Positions 19,193 to 28,094 of a stretch of 64,000 nt of DNA are shown here, in pieces; the first letter of the stretch is position 1; each line of letters begins with the position of its first letter. Both the position numbers and the translations under genes were made by a program. This DNA is from Paracoccaceae bacterium (GTDB lineage: Bacteria; Pseudomonadota; Alphaproteobacteria; Rhodobacterales; Rhodobacteraceae), in the NCBI GenBank assembly GCA_014872815.1, contig WKFK01000014.1, forward strand, positions 186,001-250,000, written 5' to 3'. A model generated the notes under the pieces. The model did no database searches and was not told where the DNA came from. It saw only the letters and a list, made by a program, of their open reading frames with translations.

Positions 19193-19375
19193 TCAAAATT
19201 TCACCGGATTACGTGGACGTGGCTCGAGGGTGAGAAACTCCGGCCAGCCGATGAACTTTTCGATCAAGACTAAGAGGATGCAGGCGGCCACCACGCCGAG
19301 CACCAGTTTGACCCGTGTTTCTGACGGTGGGTTTCGGGCCCATTTGTTCATGCGCATGAGGTGGCGGAAGTTCAT
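19193..19375 (-). CDS. Small single-pass membrane protein, uncharacterised
   Basis: 60 residues. A basic N-terminus (MNFRHLMRMNKWARNPPSE) is followed by one membrane helix (about 22-40) and a polar tail with LEPRPRNP. The pattern of a lysine/arginine-rich start and a PPSE linker looks conserved rather than random, and similar short proteins occur in Rhodobacterales. No function can be assigned. ATG 19375 was chosen over the longer frame to 19435 because the extension lacks coding character. Convergent with the antiporter gene, 7 bp apart. Confidence 0.6.
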   Translation of the reverse strand: MNFRHLMRMNKWARNPPSETRVKLVLGVVAACILLVLIEKFIGWPEFLTLEPRPRNPVKF

Positions 19376-19438
19376 CACTAAGGCCTGTGTTGGCTGACTT
19401 CGGATTAAGCTAGGAAAGCCAGTTGAGAATGGCAAGCC

Positions 19439-19500
19439 GTGATGGGGGCGCTGCCCCCGATCCGTTGGGTCTCCCCCGAGGTAGTGAGGGAAAGAGAAAG
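19439..19500. repeat. GC-rich hairpin, degenerate Rhodobacterales-type intergenic repeat
   Basis: GGGGGCGCTGCCCCC folds into a short GC hairpin and is followed by CTCCCCCGAGGTA and an AGAAAG tail. A related hairpin, GGGGGCGTTGCCCCC, is at 50104-50118. Elements of this shape are common after Rhodobacterales genes; no T tract is present. Confidence 0.45.
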
Positions 19501-19534
19501 CGTTTAGGGCGCCAGCTCCGTAGGGCTCAGATGT

Positions 19535-20080
19535 TTAGCTATCTTCTACAAAGCGCACCTTGCCGATGAAGGGCAGGTTGCGGTTGCGTTGAGCGTAGTC
19601 GATGCCGTAGCCCACGACAAATTCATCGGGGATGGAAAAGCCAATCCAATCCGCAGCGATGTCGGCCTCGCGGCGGGACGGTTTGTCCAGCAGGGCGATG
19701 GTTTTGATCTTGGCAGGGTTGCGGGCCTTGAGCAGGTGCAGCACGTGGGTCAAGGTGTGGCCGGTGTCAACGATGTCTTCCACAACAAGCACATCGCGCC
19801 CTTCAATTTCGCCGCGCAAGTCTTTGAAAATACGGACTTCACGGCTGCTTTCCATGGCGTTGCCGTAAGAGGATGCCTCAAGGAAGTCGACCTCAACCGG
19901 TAGGTCCAACTCGCGCACAAGGTCAGCGATAAACACAAAGGAACCGCGCAGCAGGCCAACCACGATGAGCTTATCGGTGCCGTCATATTCGGCCTGAATT
20001 TCCCGGGAGAGGTCTTCGATGCGCGCGGCAATAGATTTGGCTGAGATCATTTGATCGATGACATATGGACGCTCTGACAT
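19535..20080 (-). CDS. hpt: Hypoxanthine phosphoribosyltransferase
   Basis: 181 residues. Purine salvage: hypoxanthine or guanine + PRPP to IMP or GMP. The PRPP loop [14 protein letters not shown] is at about residues 96-109; GLLRGSFVF and the later [19 protein letters not shown] are typical of the family. ATG 20080 (MSERPYVID) is preceded by GAGGGTC; the longer frame to 20125 is unlikely. Divergent from the RatA/Coq10 gene. Confidence 0.95.
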   Translation of the reverse strand: MSERPYVIDQMISAKSIAARIEDLSREIQAEYDGTDKLIVVGLLRGSFVFIADLVRELDLPVEVDFLEASSYGNAMESSREVRIFKDLRGEIEGRDVLVVEDIVDTGHTLTHVLHLLKARNPAKIKTIALLDKPSRREADIAADWIGFSIPDEFVVGYGIDYAQRNRNLPFIGKVRFVEDS

Positions 20081-20178
20081 GAGACCCTCTTGATTTTCTC
20101 TCGCTTGCGCCGCTATGTGCGCCACCAGAACCGTGCATAGCGAGGACGCTGTGCGCTGTCACGCCAAAATGAGACGAC

Positions 20179-20634
20179 ATGCCGACGCATTCTGAGACCC
20201 GCACGCTGCCCTATACCGCCCAACAGATGTATGATCTGGTGGCCGATGTGGCGGCATATCCGAAGTTTTTGCCCTGGTGCGCGGCGGCGCGTATTCGTTC
20301 TGTTACGCCTGTACAAACGGAGCGCGGGGCAGCAGATGAGATGCTCGCGGATCTGGTGATCTCGTTCAAAGTGTTTCGCGAGCGCTTTGGCAGCCGGGTT
20401 GTGCTGCATCCTGAGATCAAACATATCGACACAGAATATCTGGACGGACCGTTCAAGTATATGAAGTCCACTTGGGATTTTGCTGATGTGGATGGCGGCG
20501 TCGAAGTGAAGTTTTTTGTGGATTTTGAGTTTAAAAACATCATTCTGCAAAAGGCGATTGGCCTGGTGTTCAATGAGGCGATGCACCGGATTGTGGCCGC
20601 GTTTGAGGCGCGGGCCGAGGCGCTGTATCGGTAA
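20179..20634 (+). CDS. RatA/Coq10 START-domain protein
   Basis: 151 residues covering one START/polyketide-cyclase-like domain. Typical pieces are YTAQQMYDLVADVAAYPKFLPWC near the N-terminus and VDFEFKNIILQKAIGLVFNEA near the C-terminus. Family members are named Coq10 (ubiquinone binding) or RatA (ribosome-association toxin). In an alphaproteobacterium the lipid/quinone role is the more likely, but the sequence alone does not decide. Confidence 0.85.
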   Translation: MPTHSETRTLPYTAQQMYDLVADVAAYPKFLPWCAAARIRSVTPVQTERGAADEMLADLVISFKVFRERFGSRVVLHPEIKHIDTEYLDGPFKYMKSTWDFADVDGGVEVKFFVDFEFKNIILQKAIGLVFNEAMHRIVAAFEARAEALYR

Positions 20635-20757
20635 GCTATATCTGGGTGTGTCCGGCACTAGGGTGTGACCTCACTCTCCCTCAAAATTCCGCAATTGTAC
20701 CTAGTTTTATGCACGCCAAAGGTGTATTTTTGTGTTTTCGTACTCAGGTGAGGTTTC

Positions 20758-22389
20758 ATGTATTTACTTTTGGCGCTTTTGGGAATGGCAGGTGTTGGTG
20801 CACTGGTGAACAGCGGGTCTGACGCTGACACCGGAGGCGGATCTGACTCCGATCCTGTGTCCACAGACACCACGGAAGATGAGGTGGTTCCTGTTGAGGA
20901 CATCGACGTGACCGCTCTGACCTATGATTCCAGTGAAGAGCCTGGTCTAGATGGCTGGCCGATTGTTATTCTGAATGATGAAATTTTGACGCCTTCGGAA
21001 GAATCCGACACCGGCGAGCCGATTTATGACCTCAGTGAGTTTGATGCAGAAAGTGATCGCATCGCAATACTGGAACCAGTGGATCATTTTGCCTCTTACA
21101 ACGAGGCCAACTTTGATGTGACGCAAACCGATGACGGCGACCTGGTCGTCTCTGGCGCGGTTCTGGAAGGTATCGACACTCTTCCACGTGGCGTGCTGGA
21201 AGTGCATTTCGTGGAAGAGGATTTCATCGAAGAGGGCGACACGGCGTTCTCGCTGGAGGACAGCGAAATTGTGGCCAGCTATGAGATTGTCTCGGCGCAG
21301 GTCGCGGGCGAAGGGGATGACAGCTATCGTCCCGGCGGTCGGATAGAGCTCTTCTCGCTGACGGATTTGGAGGGGGAGACGCGGCTTGCAATCCGGGGCG
21401 ACACTGTTGTGCGTGTGGAAACCGGCGATGAAGCGGATGTGATCAATCTGAGCGCAGACACACATGGCGGGGAGCCGGGGGTGTCGCCGTATGATGGTGC
21501 GGATGTAGACGCGAACGAGGCTTTTGTTTCTGTGGACTCTGGGCCTGGCAACTGGATCGCAGAGCATGATGTGAGTTTTGTGGAGACCAACGCCGGTGAC
21601 GATCGCATCGTCATGGGCGCGCGCGAAACTGTTGTGGTTGCCGGTGACGGTGCAGATACAATTACGGCCGGGGCAACCAATAGTAGCTACATTGAAGCGG
21701 GCGACGGAGACGATCTGGTCGATTTGAGCGCGGTGGAGGAAGCTGGGCTGTCTGTTGTTCAGGGTGGCGCAGGGAACGACACTTTTGTTGGTGGGGCAGG
21801 AGCGGATCTGTATTTCGGCGGCACACATATGTTTGGTGCGGGCGGCGATAATGCTTCTGGCGGAGACGGCGCGGACTCGCTTTTTGGTAGCACCGGTGCG
21901 GATGTGATTGACGGTGGCGAAGGCGACGACACCATAGGCGGCGCGCGTGCCTATGTGCCATTGCATGATTATACATCGGGGTTCCCAGCTCTTGATGAAA
22001 GAGACTACGCGGACAGGTCCGCGGATACGCTGTTGGGCGGTTCCGGGGACGACGTGCTTCTGGGGGGCGCGGAGGATGTAATGACTGGGGGCGGCGGCGA
22101 GGACCAGTACGGAGTTTACTGGACCCAAAACCCAGAGGGTGACGCGGGGCCTGCTGTAGTGACCGACTTTGAGCCTGGTGTTGAAGCCTTGCAGATAACG
22201 GTGCATGTGGATGACTTTGCTGGCTTAACAGACAGTCCCGAGCAGGAAATCACGCTTGATCTAGTTGAAGTCGACGGCAATACGCAGGTGATGTTCCAAG
22301 GTCAGCTTTTGGTCGAGCTGCAAGGCGTGACCGGGGTGTCTGCGGCTGACGTGAGTGCAAATGTATTTGTACCCTATGATCGCTGGTAG
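20758..22389 (+). CDS. Large RTX-repeat protein with N-terminal hydrophobic segment
   Basis: 543 residues. A hydrophobic segment at 1-19 (MYLLLALLGMAGVGALVNS) is followed by a GSDADTGGGSDSD linker and a beta-rich acidic region (about 50-270). RTX-type Ca2+-binding repeats run at about 275-450 (GGAGNDTFVGGAGAD, GGEGDDTIGG, GGSGDDVLLGG). The C-terminal domain (about 455-543: VVTDFEPGVEAL ... GNTQVMFQGQLLVELQGVTGVSAADV) is shared with the proteins at 4830 and 22672. A good Shine-Dalgarno, AGGTGAGG, precedes the ATG. Probably exported or surface-associated; partner and function unknown. Confidence 0.82.
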   Translation: MYLLLALLGMAGVGALVNSGSDADTGGGSDSDPVSTDTTEDEVVPVEDIDVTALTYDSSEEPGLDGWPIVILNDEILTPSEESDTGEPIYDLSEFDAESDRIAILEPVDHFASYNEANFDVTQTDDGDLVVSGAVLEGIDTLPRGVLEVHFVEEDFIEEGDTAFSLEDSEIVASYEIVSAQVAGEGDDSYRPGGRIELFSLTDLEGETRLAIRGDTVVRVETGDEADVINLSADTHGGEPGVSPYDGADVDANEAFVSVDSGPGNWIAEHDVSFVETNAGDDRIVMGARETVVVAGDGADTITAGATNSSYIEAGDGDDLVDLSAVEEAGLSVVQGGAGNDTFVGGAGADLYFGGTHMFGAGGDNASGGDGADSLFGSTGADVIDGGEGDDTIGGARAYVPLHDYTSGFPALDERDYADRSADTLLGGSGDDVLLGGAEDVMTGGGGEDQYGVYWTQNPEGDAGPAVVTDFEPGVEALQITVHVDDFAGLTDSPEQEITLDLVEVDGNTQVMFQGQLLVELQGVTGVSAADVSANVFVPYDRW

Positions 22390-22671
22390 GCGCGTTTGGA
22401 CGCTTCAACGGTGTCCGCCTTATATACGGAGAATGGCTTTGACTACGGTTTGCTGTCGTAAATTGAGCCGCGGGTAAGCTACCGTCATCGGTCGCTGAGC
22501 CACGCGAATCTACCATTGCCTTTTGGTGCCATTTGGGAGTGCCCCTTTGCGTCGAATGGGAGGGGGGCGTTGCGCGCGATAAACGGGTTTTGAGCAAGTT
22601 TTTATTAAAGGCTCTCGAGTATCCTCATTCAGGTTCAGGTTGTGAATCCTGTTTTATGAGGGCGCGTAGAG

Positions 22672-23394
22672 ATGATGATATTTTTGGTTGCGATTGGAGT
22701 TGCTGGAACAGTGGCGGCAATGGCTATGATGGATGACATGGTCGCGGATCTGGAGGATGAGGCGCGGGCTGCGGCGGAAGCGCAGCAAGCGGAGCAGGAT
22801 GCACAGGTAGAAGGTGGTCAGGGCGACGCGGAGGTGGTTATGCCAGACTGGTTTTCCGAGGCGCAGGCAGAGTTAGAGGACCTGTATTCGGACGGGCAAG
22901 ATGAGCTGTTGGAGGCAGGGGGCACAGATGTCGTGGTTAGCGATCCGGCGGAAGATGTAGGCGCGGAATCGGTCGCGCCGGAGTCTGATTTCGAACCGGT
23001 TGGATGGGAGGACCTTCTGGCGGAGTTTGAGGCGGCTGAGGAAGAACTCGCAGCTGATTTGATGGCCGGTGCCGAGGCTTGGGCGGAGGATAAGGCTGGC
23101 GCCGAGGAGCAGGTGGCGATGCCAGAGCCTGAAGGCTTGACTGAGATTGTTGACGAAGAGGACGCCGAGCCGGGTGTGGAGGAGAGTGCGCCGCTTTCCA
23201 TCGCGGATTTTATGCCGAGTGAAGATGTGCTGATGATCGAAGGTGTGGCTTCAGAGGATGTGACACTGGAAGAGGCTGGAGGCCACACGCAGGTCATGCA
23301 TGGGGAGGAGGTTCTTGCCGTGCTTGAGGGCGTTACCGGGGTGTCTGTCGAGGACATTTTGGGCACCCACCATAGCGATATGGCGCTGGCCTAG
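22672..23394 (+). CDS. Acidic membrane-anchored protein sharing the RTX-family C-terminal domain but lacking repeats
   Basis: 240 residues. N-terminal hydrophobic segment (about 1-18), then a very acidic Ala/Glu-rich, probably helical, stretch (about 20-165), then a C-terminal domain from about 177 (IADFMPSEDVLMIEG ... HTQVMHGEEVLAVLEGVTGVSVEDI). The last domain lines up with the C-termini of the two RTX proteins at 4830 and 20758, but no GGxGxD repeat is present. Follows the large RTX gene by 282 bp in the same direction. The start may be ATG 22672 or the next codon. Unknown function. Confidence 0.72.
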   Translation: MMIFLVAIGVAGTVAAMAMMDDMVADLEDEARAAAEAQQAEQDAQVEGGQGDAEVVMPDWFSEAQAELEDLYSDGQDELLEAGGTDVVVSDPAEDVGAESVAPESDFEPVGWEDLLAEFEAAEEELAADLMAGAEAWAEDKAGAEEQVAMPEPEGLTEIVDEEDAEPGVEESAPLSIADFMPSEDVLMIEGVASEDVTLEEAGGHTQVMHGEEVLAVLEGVTGVSVEDILGTHHSDMALA

Positions 23395-23404
23395 CTGGCG
23401 TTGG

Positions 23405-23431
23405 AAAAAAGGGCGGCCAGTGTGGCCGCCC
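23405..23431 (-). terminator. Terminator of amtB
   Basis: A near-perfect GC-rich stem, GGGCGGCCA (23411-23419) with TGGCCGCCC (23423-23431), loop of 3. On the minus strand it is followed by T6, and it lies 26 bp beyond the amtB stop, between two convergent genes. Confidence 0.85.
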
Positions 23432-23457
23432 AGTTCCGGAGTGATTTCTTCGAAGTT

Positions 23458-24645
23458 TTAGGACGCGATGTCGTAAGCGCGTTCGCCATGCACCTCGAGG
23501 TCGAGGCCGTTGACTTCGGTTTCTTCATCTACGCGTAGCGGCGTGATCAGGTTGACCAGTTTGACAAGCACGTAGGTCACAACCACGGTGAAGATACCGA
23601 CGATGGCCAGTGCACCCAGTTGTGCGGTCCAGCTCCCTTGCCCAAAGACCGCGATCATGATGGTGCCGAAGATGCCGCCCACACCGTGCACGGCAAAGAC
23701 ATCCAGCGTGTCGTCGATCTTTAGTTTGTTGCGCACCAGGTTCACCGCCTCCTGACATAGAATGCCAGCGATCGCGCCGATTGCCAGCGCTTCGACCGGG
23801 CCTACAAATCCAGAAGCAGGCGTGATGGAGGCGAGACCAGCGATGGTGCCGGTGACGAGGCCAACCAGAGAGGCTTTGCCGTATTTGATGCGCTCCCACA
23901 GGGCCCAGGTCAGGGAGGCTGTGGCCGCGGAGATGTGGGTGACTGTCAGGGCCATGGCGGCACCGCCGTCCGCGGCGAGCTGAGAGCCGCCGTTGAAGCC
24001 GAACCAGCCAACCCAGAGCATGGCCGCGCCAATCATGACCATCCAAGGCGCGTGTGGCGGTGTGGTGCGGTGCTTGCGTGCGCCGAGCATCACGGCAATC
24101 ACGAGGGCTGCCAGACCTGCGGTTTCATGCACAACAATGCCGCCTGCGAAGTCCCGCACGCCAACTTCGCCAAAGATGCCGCCGTCCGCCATCATGCCGC
24201 CGCCCCAGATCCAGTGCACAACCGGTGCGTAGCACAGCAGCATCCACAGACCGGAGAAGATCATCACAAATCCAAAGCCGATCCGCTCCACATAAGCGCC
24301 GACAATCAGCGCCGGGGTGATGATCGCGAAAGTCATTTGGAAGGCAAAGAACAGGACCTCTGGCAGGGTGCCGGACAGGCTGTCAGTGGTGACGCCGGAG
24401 AGGAACATTTTGCCGAGGCCGCCCCAAACCGAGGTGGCACCGCCGTCATTGCCAAAGGCGATGGAGTAGCCAAAGACGAGCCACAGAACGCTCATCAAGC
24501 AGGCAATGGCATAGGTTTGCATAAAGACGCTGAGCACGTTGCGGGCGCGTACGAGGCCCCCATAAAACAACGCCAGACCCGGCAGTGTCATGAACAGGAC
24601 CAGGGCTGTTGCCACGATGATCCATGCGGTGTCCGCTCCGTTCAT
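23458..24645 (-). CDS. amtB: Ammonium transporter
   Basis: 395 residues, eleven predicted membrane helices. Conducts ammonium across the inner membrane. Twin pore histidines are seen in VVHWIWGGG and AVHGVGGIFGT; the early LVLFMTLPGLALFYGGLVR is the family hallmark. No signal peptide. Start ATG 24645 is preceded by GAGGAAAG; the longer frame to 24711 is not supported. No glnK lies next to it, although most amtB genes are paired with one. Probably under nitrogen control, but I found no convincing NtrC or sigma54 site. Confidence 0.95.
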   Translation of the reverse strand: MNGADTAWIIVATALVLFMTLPGLALFYGGLVRARNVLSVFMQTYAIACLMSVLWLVFGYSIAFGNDGGATSVWGGLGKMFLSGVTTDSLSGTLPEVLFFAFQMTFAIITPALIVGAYVERIGFGFVMIFSGLWMLLCYAPVVHWIWGGGMMADGGIFGEVGVRDFAGGIVVHETAGLAALVIAVMLGARKHRTTPPHAPWMVMIGAAMLWVGWFGFNGGSQLAADGGAAMALTVTHISAATASLTWALWERIKYGKASLVGLVTGTIAGLASITPASGFVGPVEALAIGAIAGILCQEAVNLVRNKLKIDDTLDVFAVHGVGGIFGTIMIAVFGQGSWTAQLGALAIVGIFTVVVTYVLVKLVNLITPLRVDEETEVNGLDLEVHGERAYDIAS

Positions 24646-24804
24646 ATTTCTTTCCTCTTTGTCCCGTGAGTGGTGGTTTTCGCCAAAGAGCGGAAAACTT
24701 GCACAGAACAAAGGCTGAAGGAGGCTCAGAGCGCCTTAAATCAGGGCATTTTGCAAGGTGGTTAAAATATGGGCGGAAAACGCAGGGTGACGCTTAAATG
24801 GACG

Positions 24805-25278
24805 TCACTTTGCGCAGACGGCCTTAAAAAGCAGCGCCAAAGCGTGATTCCGCGCCGCTTCACGCACGTTTTCGCGGCCCAGGGCCCCAAATTCGACGGT
24901 TTCTGTGGTGCAGCCGGTTTGCATGGCGATGCCAAAACAGACACGGCCTTCCGGTTTGAACTCGGATCCCCCCGGACCCGCGATGCCTGTGATCGCAACG
25001 GCCAGTTGTGCGTCGGAGTTCACCAAAGCGCCGAGCGCCATTTCTCGCGCGACTTCCTCGCTGACAGCGCCAACGGCCGCCAGGGTGGCTTCGCGTACCC
25101 CGAGCATCTCGGTTTTGGCGCGGTTGGTGTAGGTCACGAATCCGCGCTCAAAAACGTCCGAGCTGCCTGCGACGTCGGTGAGGGCGGCGGCGACCATCCC
25201 GGCGGTGCAGCTTTCCGCCGTCGCAACGCGCAGGTTGGCGTTGCGACAGGCCTGCAGGAGGTGAGCGACATCCACCAT
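24805..25278 (-). CDS. CinA C-terminal family nicotinamide-nucleotide amidohydrolase (PncC-like)
   Basis: 157 residues, a stand-alone CinA C-terminal domain. Recycles NMN to nicotinate mononucleotide. The nucleophile segment AESCTAGMVAAALTDVAGSS is at about residues 20-39, and GIAGPGG with the conserved tail is at about 98-104. One base overlaps the pgpA stop (TGATG), so it is coupled to pgpA and ispDF. Confidence 0.92.
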   Translation of the reverse strand: MVDVAHLLQACRNANLRVATAESCTAGMVAAALTDVAGSSDVFERGFVTYTNRAKTEMLGVREATLAAVGAVSEEVAREMALGALVNSDAQLAVAITGIAGPGGSEFKPEGRVCFGIAMQTGCTTETVEFGALGRENVREAARNHALALLFKAVCAK

Positions 25279-25760
25279 CAGATCAACACGATATGATAGA
25301 GCGCGGCGGCGGCCAGCGTGGCGATGCCCGCAAACAAACCGGCCCAGATGTCATCCAGCATGACGCCAATAGGGTCGTGGCGTTGGTCGGCTTTGCCCAC
25401 CAGCCATGGCTTCTTGATGTCAAACAGGCGGAAAAACAGAAACGCGGCAATTGGACCGGGCCAGACCATGGACATGTCGCGCATGGCAAAGGCCACGGCG
25501 GGAAACAACAAGGCAATCCACATGCCGGCAACTTCGTCGATCACAATCTCGGAAGGGTCTTCGGTGGGGCGGTCGGCCAGATCTTGGATGCAGGCCCACA
25601 TACCAACCACGATGGACAGGGCAGTCAGAATGGCCAGCAGCCAGACGCCGACAAAATGTGCGGCGGCCCAGCCTATGACCAGCGCGGCCAAGGACCCCCA
25701 GGTGCCGGGTGCGGCGGGCAGGCGGCCAACGCCAAAGAATGTCGTGATCATGCGGATCAT
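25278..25760 (-). CDS. pgpA: Phosphatidylglycerophosphatase A
   Basis: 160 residues with about four membrane helices. Dephosphorylates phosphatidylglycerophosphate in phospholipid synthesis. Family signatures are [22 protein letters not shown] at the N-terminus and [14 protein letters not shown] at about residues 69-82. The ATG at 25760 overlaps the ispDF stop by 4 bp. Confidence 0.94.
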   Translation of the reverse strand: MIRMITTFFGVGRLPAAPGTWGSLAALVIGWAAAHFVGVWLLAILTALSIVVGMWACIQDLADRPTEDPSEIVIDEVAGMWIALLFPAVAFAMRDMSMVWPGPIAAFLFFRLFDIKKPWLVGKADQRHDPIGVMLDDIWAGLFAGIATLAAAALYHIVLI

Positions 25761-26914
25761 GGTTTCACCAATGTTGCCGTTGCGATGGCGGCAATCCCTT
25801 CTTCGCGGCCTGTAAAGCCGAGCTTTTCACTTGTGGTGGCTTTGATGGAGACGCGATCAGAGGCCAGCCCCATGATCTCGCCCATGCGGGCCATCATCGC
25901 GGCGGCGTGCGGGCCGACTTTAGGGCGTTCGCAGATCAGCGTGCAATCGACGTTGGAAATTGTGAAGCCTCTGGTGGCAGCCAGATCAACGGCGTGTTTG
26001 AGGAACACGGCGCTGTCCATGTCTTTCCATTCTGCTTCGGACGGCGGGAAATGACGGCCAATGTCGCCTTCGGCCAGCGCACCGTAGATGGCATCTGTGA
26101 CGGCATGCATGCCGACGTCCGCGTCCGAGTGGCCTTTGAGGGCCTTGCTGTGCGGGATTTTCACGCCGCAGAGGATGACGTGGTCGCCGTCTTCAAAGGC
26201 GTGCACGTCGTAGCCGTTGCCGAGTCTGATATCCATGGGGCCCCTTTGGTGGTTTTGCAGGTGCTGCTCCAGACGGGCAAAATCGTCCGGTGTGGTGATC
26301 TTCAGGTTGCGCTCATTGCCTGCCACGATGGTCACGTCAAGGCCTGCGGCGCGGGCGACCTCGACATCATCCGCCGCGTTGCCCGGGTGGGCGCGATGCG
26401 CAGCCAAGATGGCGTCAAAGGCAAAGCCCTGAGGGGTTTGGGCGCGAAACAGACCGTCGCGGTTTTGCGTGCCGGTCACCAAGCCGTCCTGTCCGCGCCA
26501 GAGGGCGTCGGTGACGGGCAGGGCGGGGGCCGCGCCTGCCGCGCCTGATTGCAGCGCGTCAAGCACGGCGTCGATGGTTGCGGCATCAATGCCCGCGCGG
26601 GCCACATCGTGGATCAAGACATGGGTGAAGCCGTGGCCGTCCAGCGCTTCCAGTCCGGCTTGCACAGAGGCGTCGCGGGTGTCGCCGCCATGGACCGTCG
26701 GCACGTTCAGGGTGGCGCTGTGTGCGATATCGTCGAGGTGCACCACGGCCAGCACGTGGTCAATGCGCGGGTGCGTTTGAAAGGCGGCGATGGTATGGTC
26801 GGCCACGCGTTTGCCAGCCAGCGGGCGCCACTGTTTTGGCACCCCAGCGCCAGCGCGGGTGCCCCGGCCAGCGGCGACAATCACAGCGGCGGTCTTGAAA
26901 GCGGAATTTGTCAT
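25757..26914 (-). CDS. ispDF: Bifunctional IspD/IspF isoprenoid synthesis enzyme
   Basis: 385 residues. The IspD half (about 1-225) has the CTP-binding [17 protein letters not shown] at the N-terminus. The IspF half (about 227-385) starts [14 protein letters not shown] and continues [26 protein letters not shown] with the metal-binding Asp/His. It performs the third and fifth steps of the MEP pathway; the fused form is common in Alphaproteobacteria. ATG 26914 was chosen; a frame extension to 26989 lacks family similarity. First gene of ispDF-pgpA-pncC, divergent from dusB. Confidence 0.97.
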   Translation of the reverse strand: MTNSAFKTAAVIVAAGRGTRAGAGVPKQWRPLAGKRVADHTIAAFQTHPRIDHVLAVVHLDDIAHSATLNVPTVHGGDTRDASVQAGLEALDGHGFTHVLIHDVARAGIDAATIDAVLDALQSGAAGAAPALPVTDALWRGQDGLVTGTQNRDGLFRAQTPQGFAFDAILAAHRAHPGNAADDVEVARAAGLDVTIVAGNERNLKITTPDDFARLEQHLQNHQRGPMDIRLGNGYDVHAFEDGDHVILCGVKIPHSKALKGHSDADVGMHAVTDAIYGALAEGDIGRHFPPSEAEWKDMDSAVFLKHAVDLAATRGFTISNVDCTLICERPKVGPHAAAMMARMGEIMGLASDRVSIKATTSEKLGFTGREEGIAAIATATLVKP

Positions 26915-27035
26915 GGCCCCTGTGTAGAACTTGCACGTCGGAGTGGCAATTGACCCTTGTTGTCTGCTTAATTTTTGAGCATACGCCAAAAACTGCTACA
27001 ATAATGACCAAAATCCCCGGTGATTTGTTTGAGTT

Positions 27036-27049
27036 TGACCAAGAGGTCA
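27036..27049. promoter_or_regulatory. Inverted repeat upstream of dusB-ntrBC
   Basis: TGACC (27036-27040), AAGA, GGTCA (27045-27049) lies 35 bp before the dusB start. A symmetric site of this size could be an operator for the nitrogen operon; I recognise no specific regulator. Confidence 0.3.
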
Positions 27050-27083
27050 GATACGCCGAGGGCACTGCACAAGGATTAGGCAC

Positions 27084-28094
27084 GTGACCGTTCAAGTCGC
27101 ACATCTCACTCTGACACCCCCTGTTTTTCTGGCGCCGCTGGCTGGAATCACCGATCGCCCGTTCCGCGATCTGGTGGGCAGTTTTGGCGCGGGCCTGGTG
27201 GTGAGCGAGATGGTCGCCAGTCAGGAGATGGTGCAGGCCAAGCCGGGCGTGCGCGAGCGGGCGGAGCTGGGATTCGGAGACGCAACCACATCGGTGCAGC
27301 TTGCCGGGCGCGAGGCGCATTGGATGGCGGAGGCTGCGCGGCAGGTGGAAGCCAATGGCGCCACGCTGATTGATATCAATATGGGCTGTCCCGCGAAGAA
27401 AGTGACCAGCGCCAGCGGGGCCGGGGCCAGCGGTTCGGCTTTGATGAAAGATTTGGACCACGCGCTGACGCTCATTGAAGCGGTTGTGGGCGCGGTGGAG
27501 ATTCCGGTGACGCTCAAGACCCGCCTTGGTTGGGACGACAATATGTTAAATGCGCCGGAGCTGGCGCAGCGGGCGGAAAACGCTGGGGTGCAGATGTTGA
27601 CCATTCATGGACGCACACGGTGTCAGTTTTATAAAGGGTCCGCGGATTGGGCGGCAATCAAAGGCGTGAAAGACGTTGTGTCGATCCCGGTGATTGCCAA
27701 TGGCGACATTGTCGATGTGCCCACGGCCAAGGCAGCGCTGGCGGCGTCTGGGGCGGATGGCGTCATGGTGGGACGCGGCGCGCAAGGTAAGCCGTGGCTG
27801 CTGGCGCAGATGGCGGCGGAACTGTTTGGCGGGGAGGCTCCGGAGGAGCCCACAGGGCAGGCGTTGGTGGAGATGGTGCAGGGGCACTATGAGGCGATGC
27901 TGTCGTTCTATGGGGTGGATCTTGGGCTGCGCGTCGCCCGCAAACATCTTGGGTGGTACATGGACCATGTCGGCACAGACGCCGGTTTGCGGCGCAGGGT
28001 GCAGACCAGCCGCGACACGGACGAAGTGATGGCGCTTTTGGGGAATGCTTTGGTGCCCTCAAACGATATTCCAAGAGATGGAGAAGCGGCATGA
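27084..28094 (+). CDS. dusB: tRNA-dihydrouridine synthase (NifR3/DusB)
   Basis: 336 residues, TIM-barrel flavoprotein. Reduces specific uridines in tRNA. It starts with [21 protein letters not shown] (flavin site) and has [11 protein letters not shown] with the catalytic cysteine at about residue 100, then [20 protein letters not shown] 27084 is preceded by AAGGATTAGG. As in Rhodobacter capsulatus (nifR3-ntrB-ntrC) it heads the ntr operon; ntrB starts within its stop codon (ATGA). Confidence 0.95.
   Translation: MTVQVAHLTLTPPVFLAPLAGITDRPFRDLVGSFGAGLVVSEMVASQEMVQAKPGVRERAELGFGDATTSVQLAGREAHWMAEAARQVEANGATLIDINMGCPAKKVTSASGAGASGSALMKDLDHALTLIEAVVGAVEIPVTLKTRLGWDDNMLNAPELAQRAENAGVQMLTIHGRTRCQFYKGSADWAAIKGVKDVVSIPVIANGDIVDVPTAKAALAASGADGVMVGRGAQGKPWLLAQMAAELFGGEAPEEPTGQALVEMVQGHYEAMLSFYGVDLGLRVARKHLGWYMDHVGTDAGLRRRVQTSRDTDEVMALLGNALVPSNDIPRDGEAA

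Noticed and set aside
24646..24804. Possible NtrC or sigma54 promoter elements upstream of amtB
   Set aside because: No GG-N10-GC at the right spacing and no clear inverted NtrC site; short matches are no better than chance.
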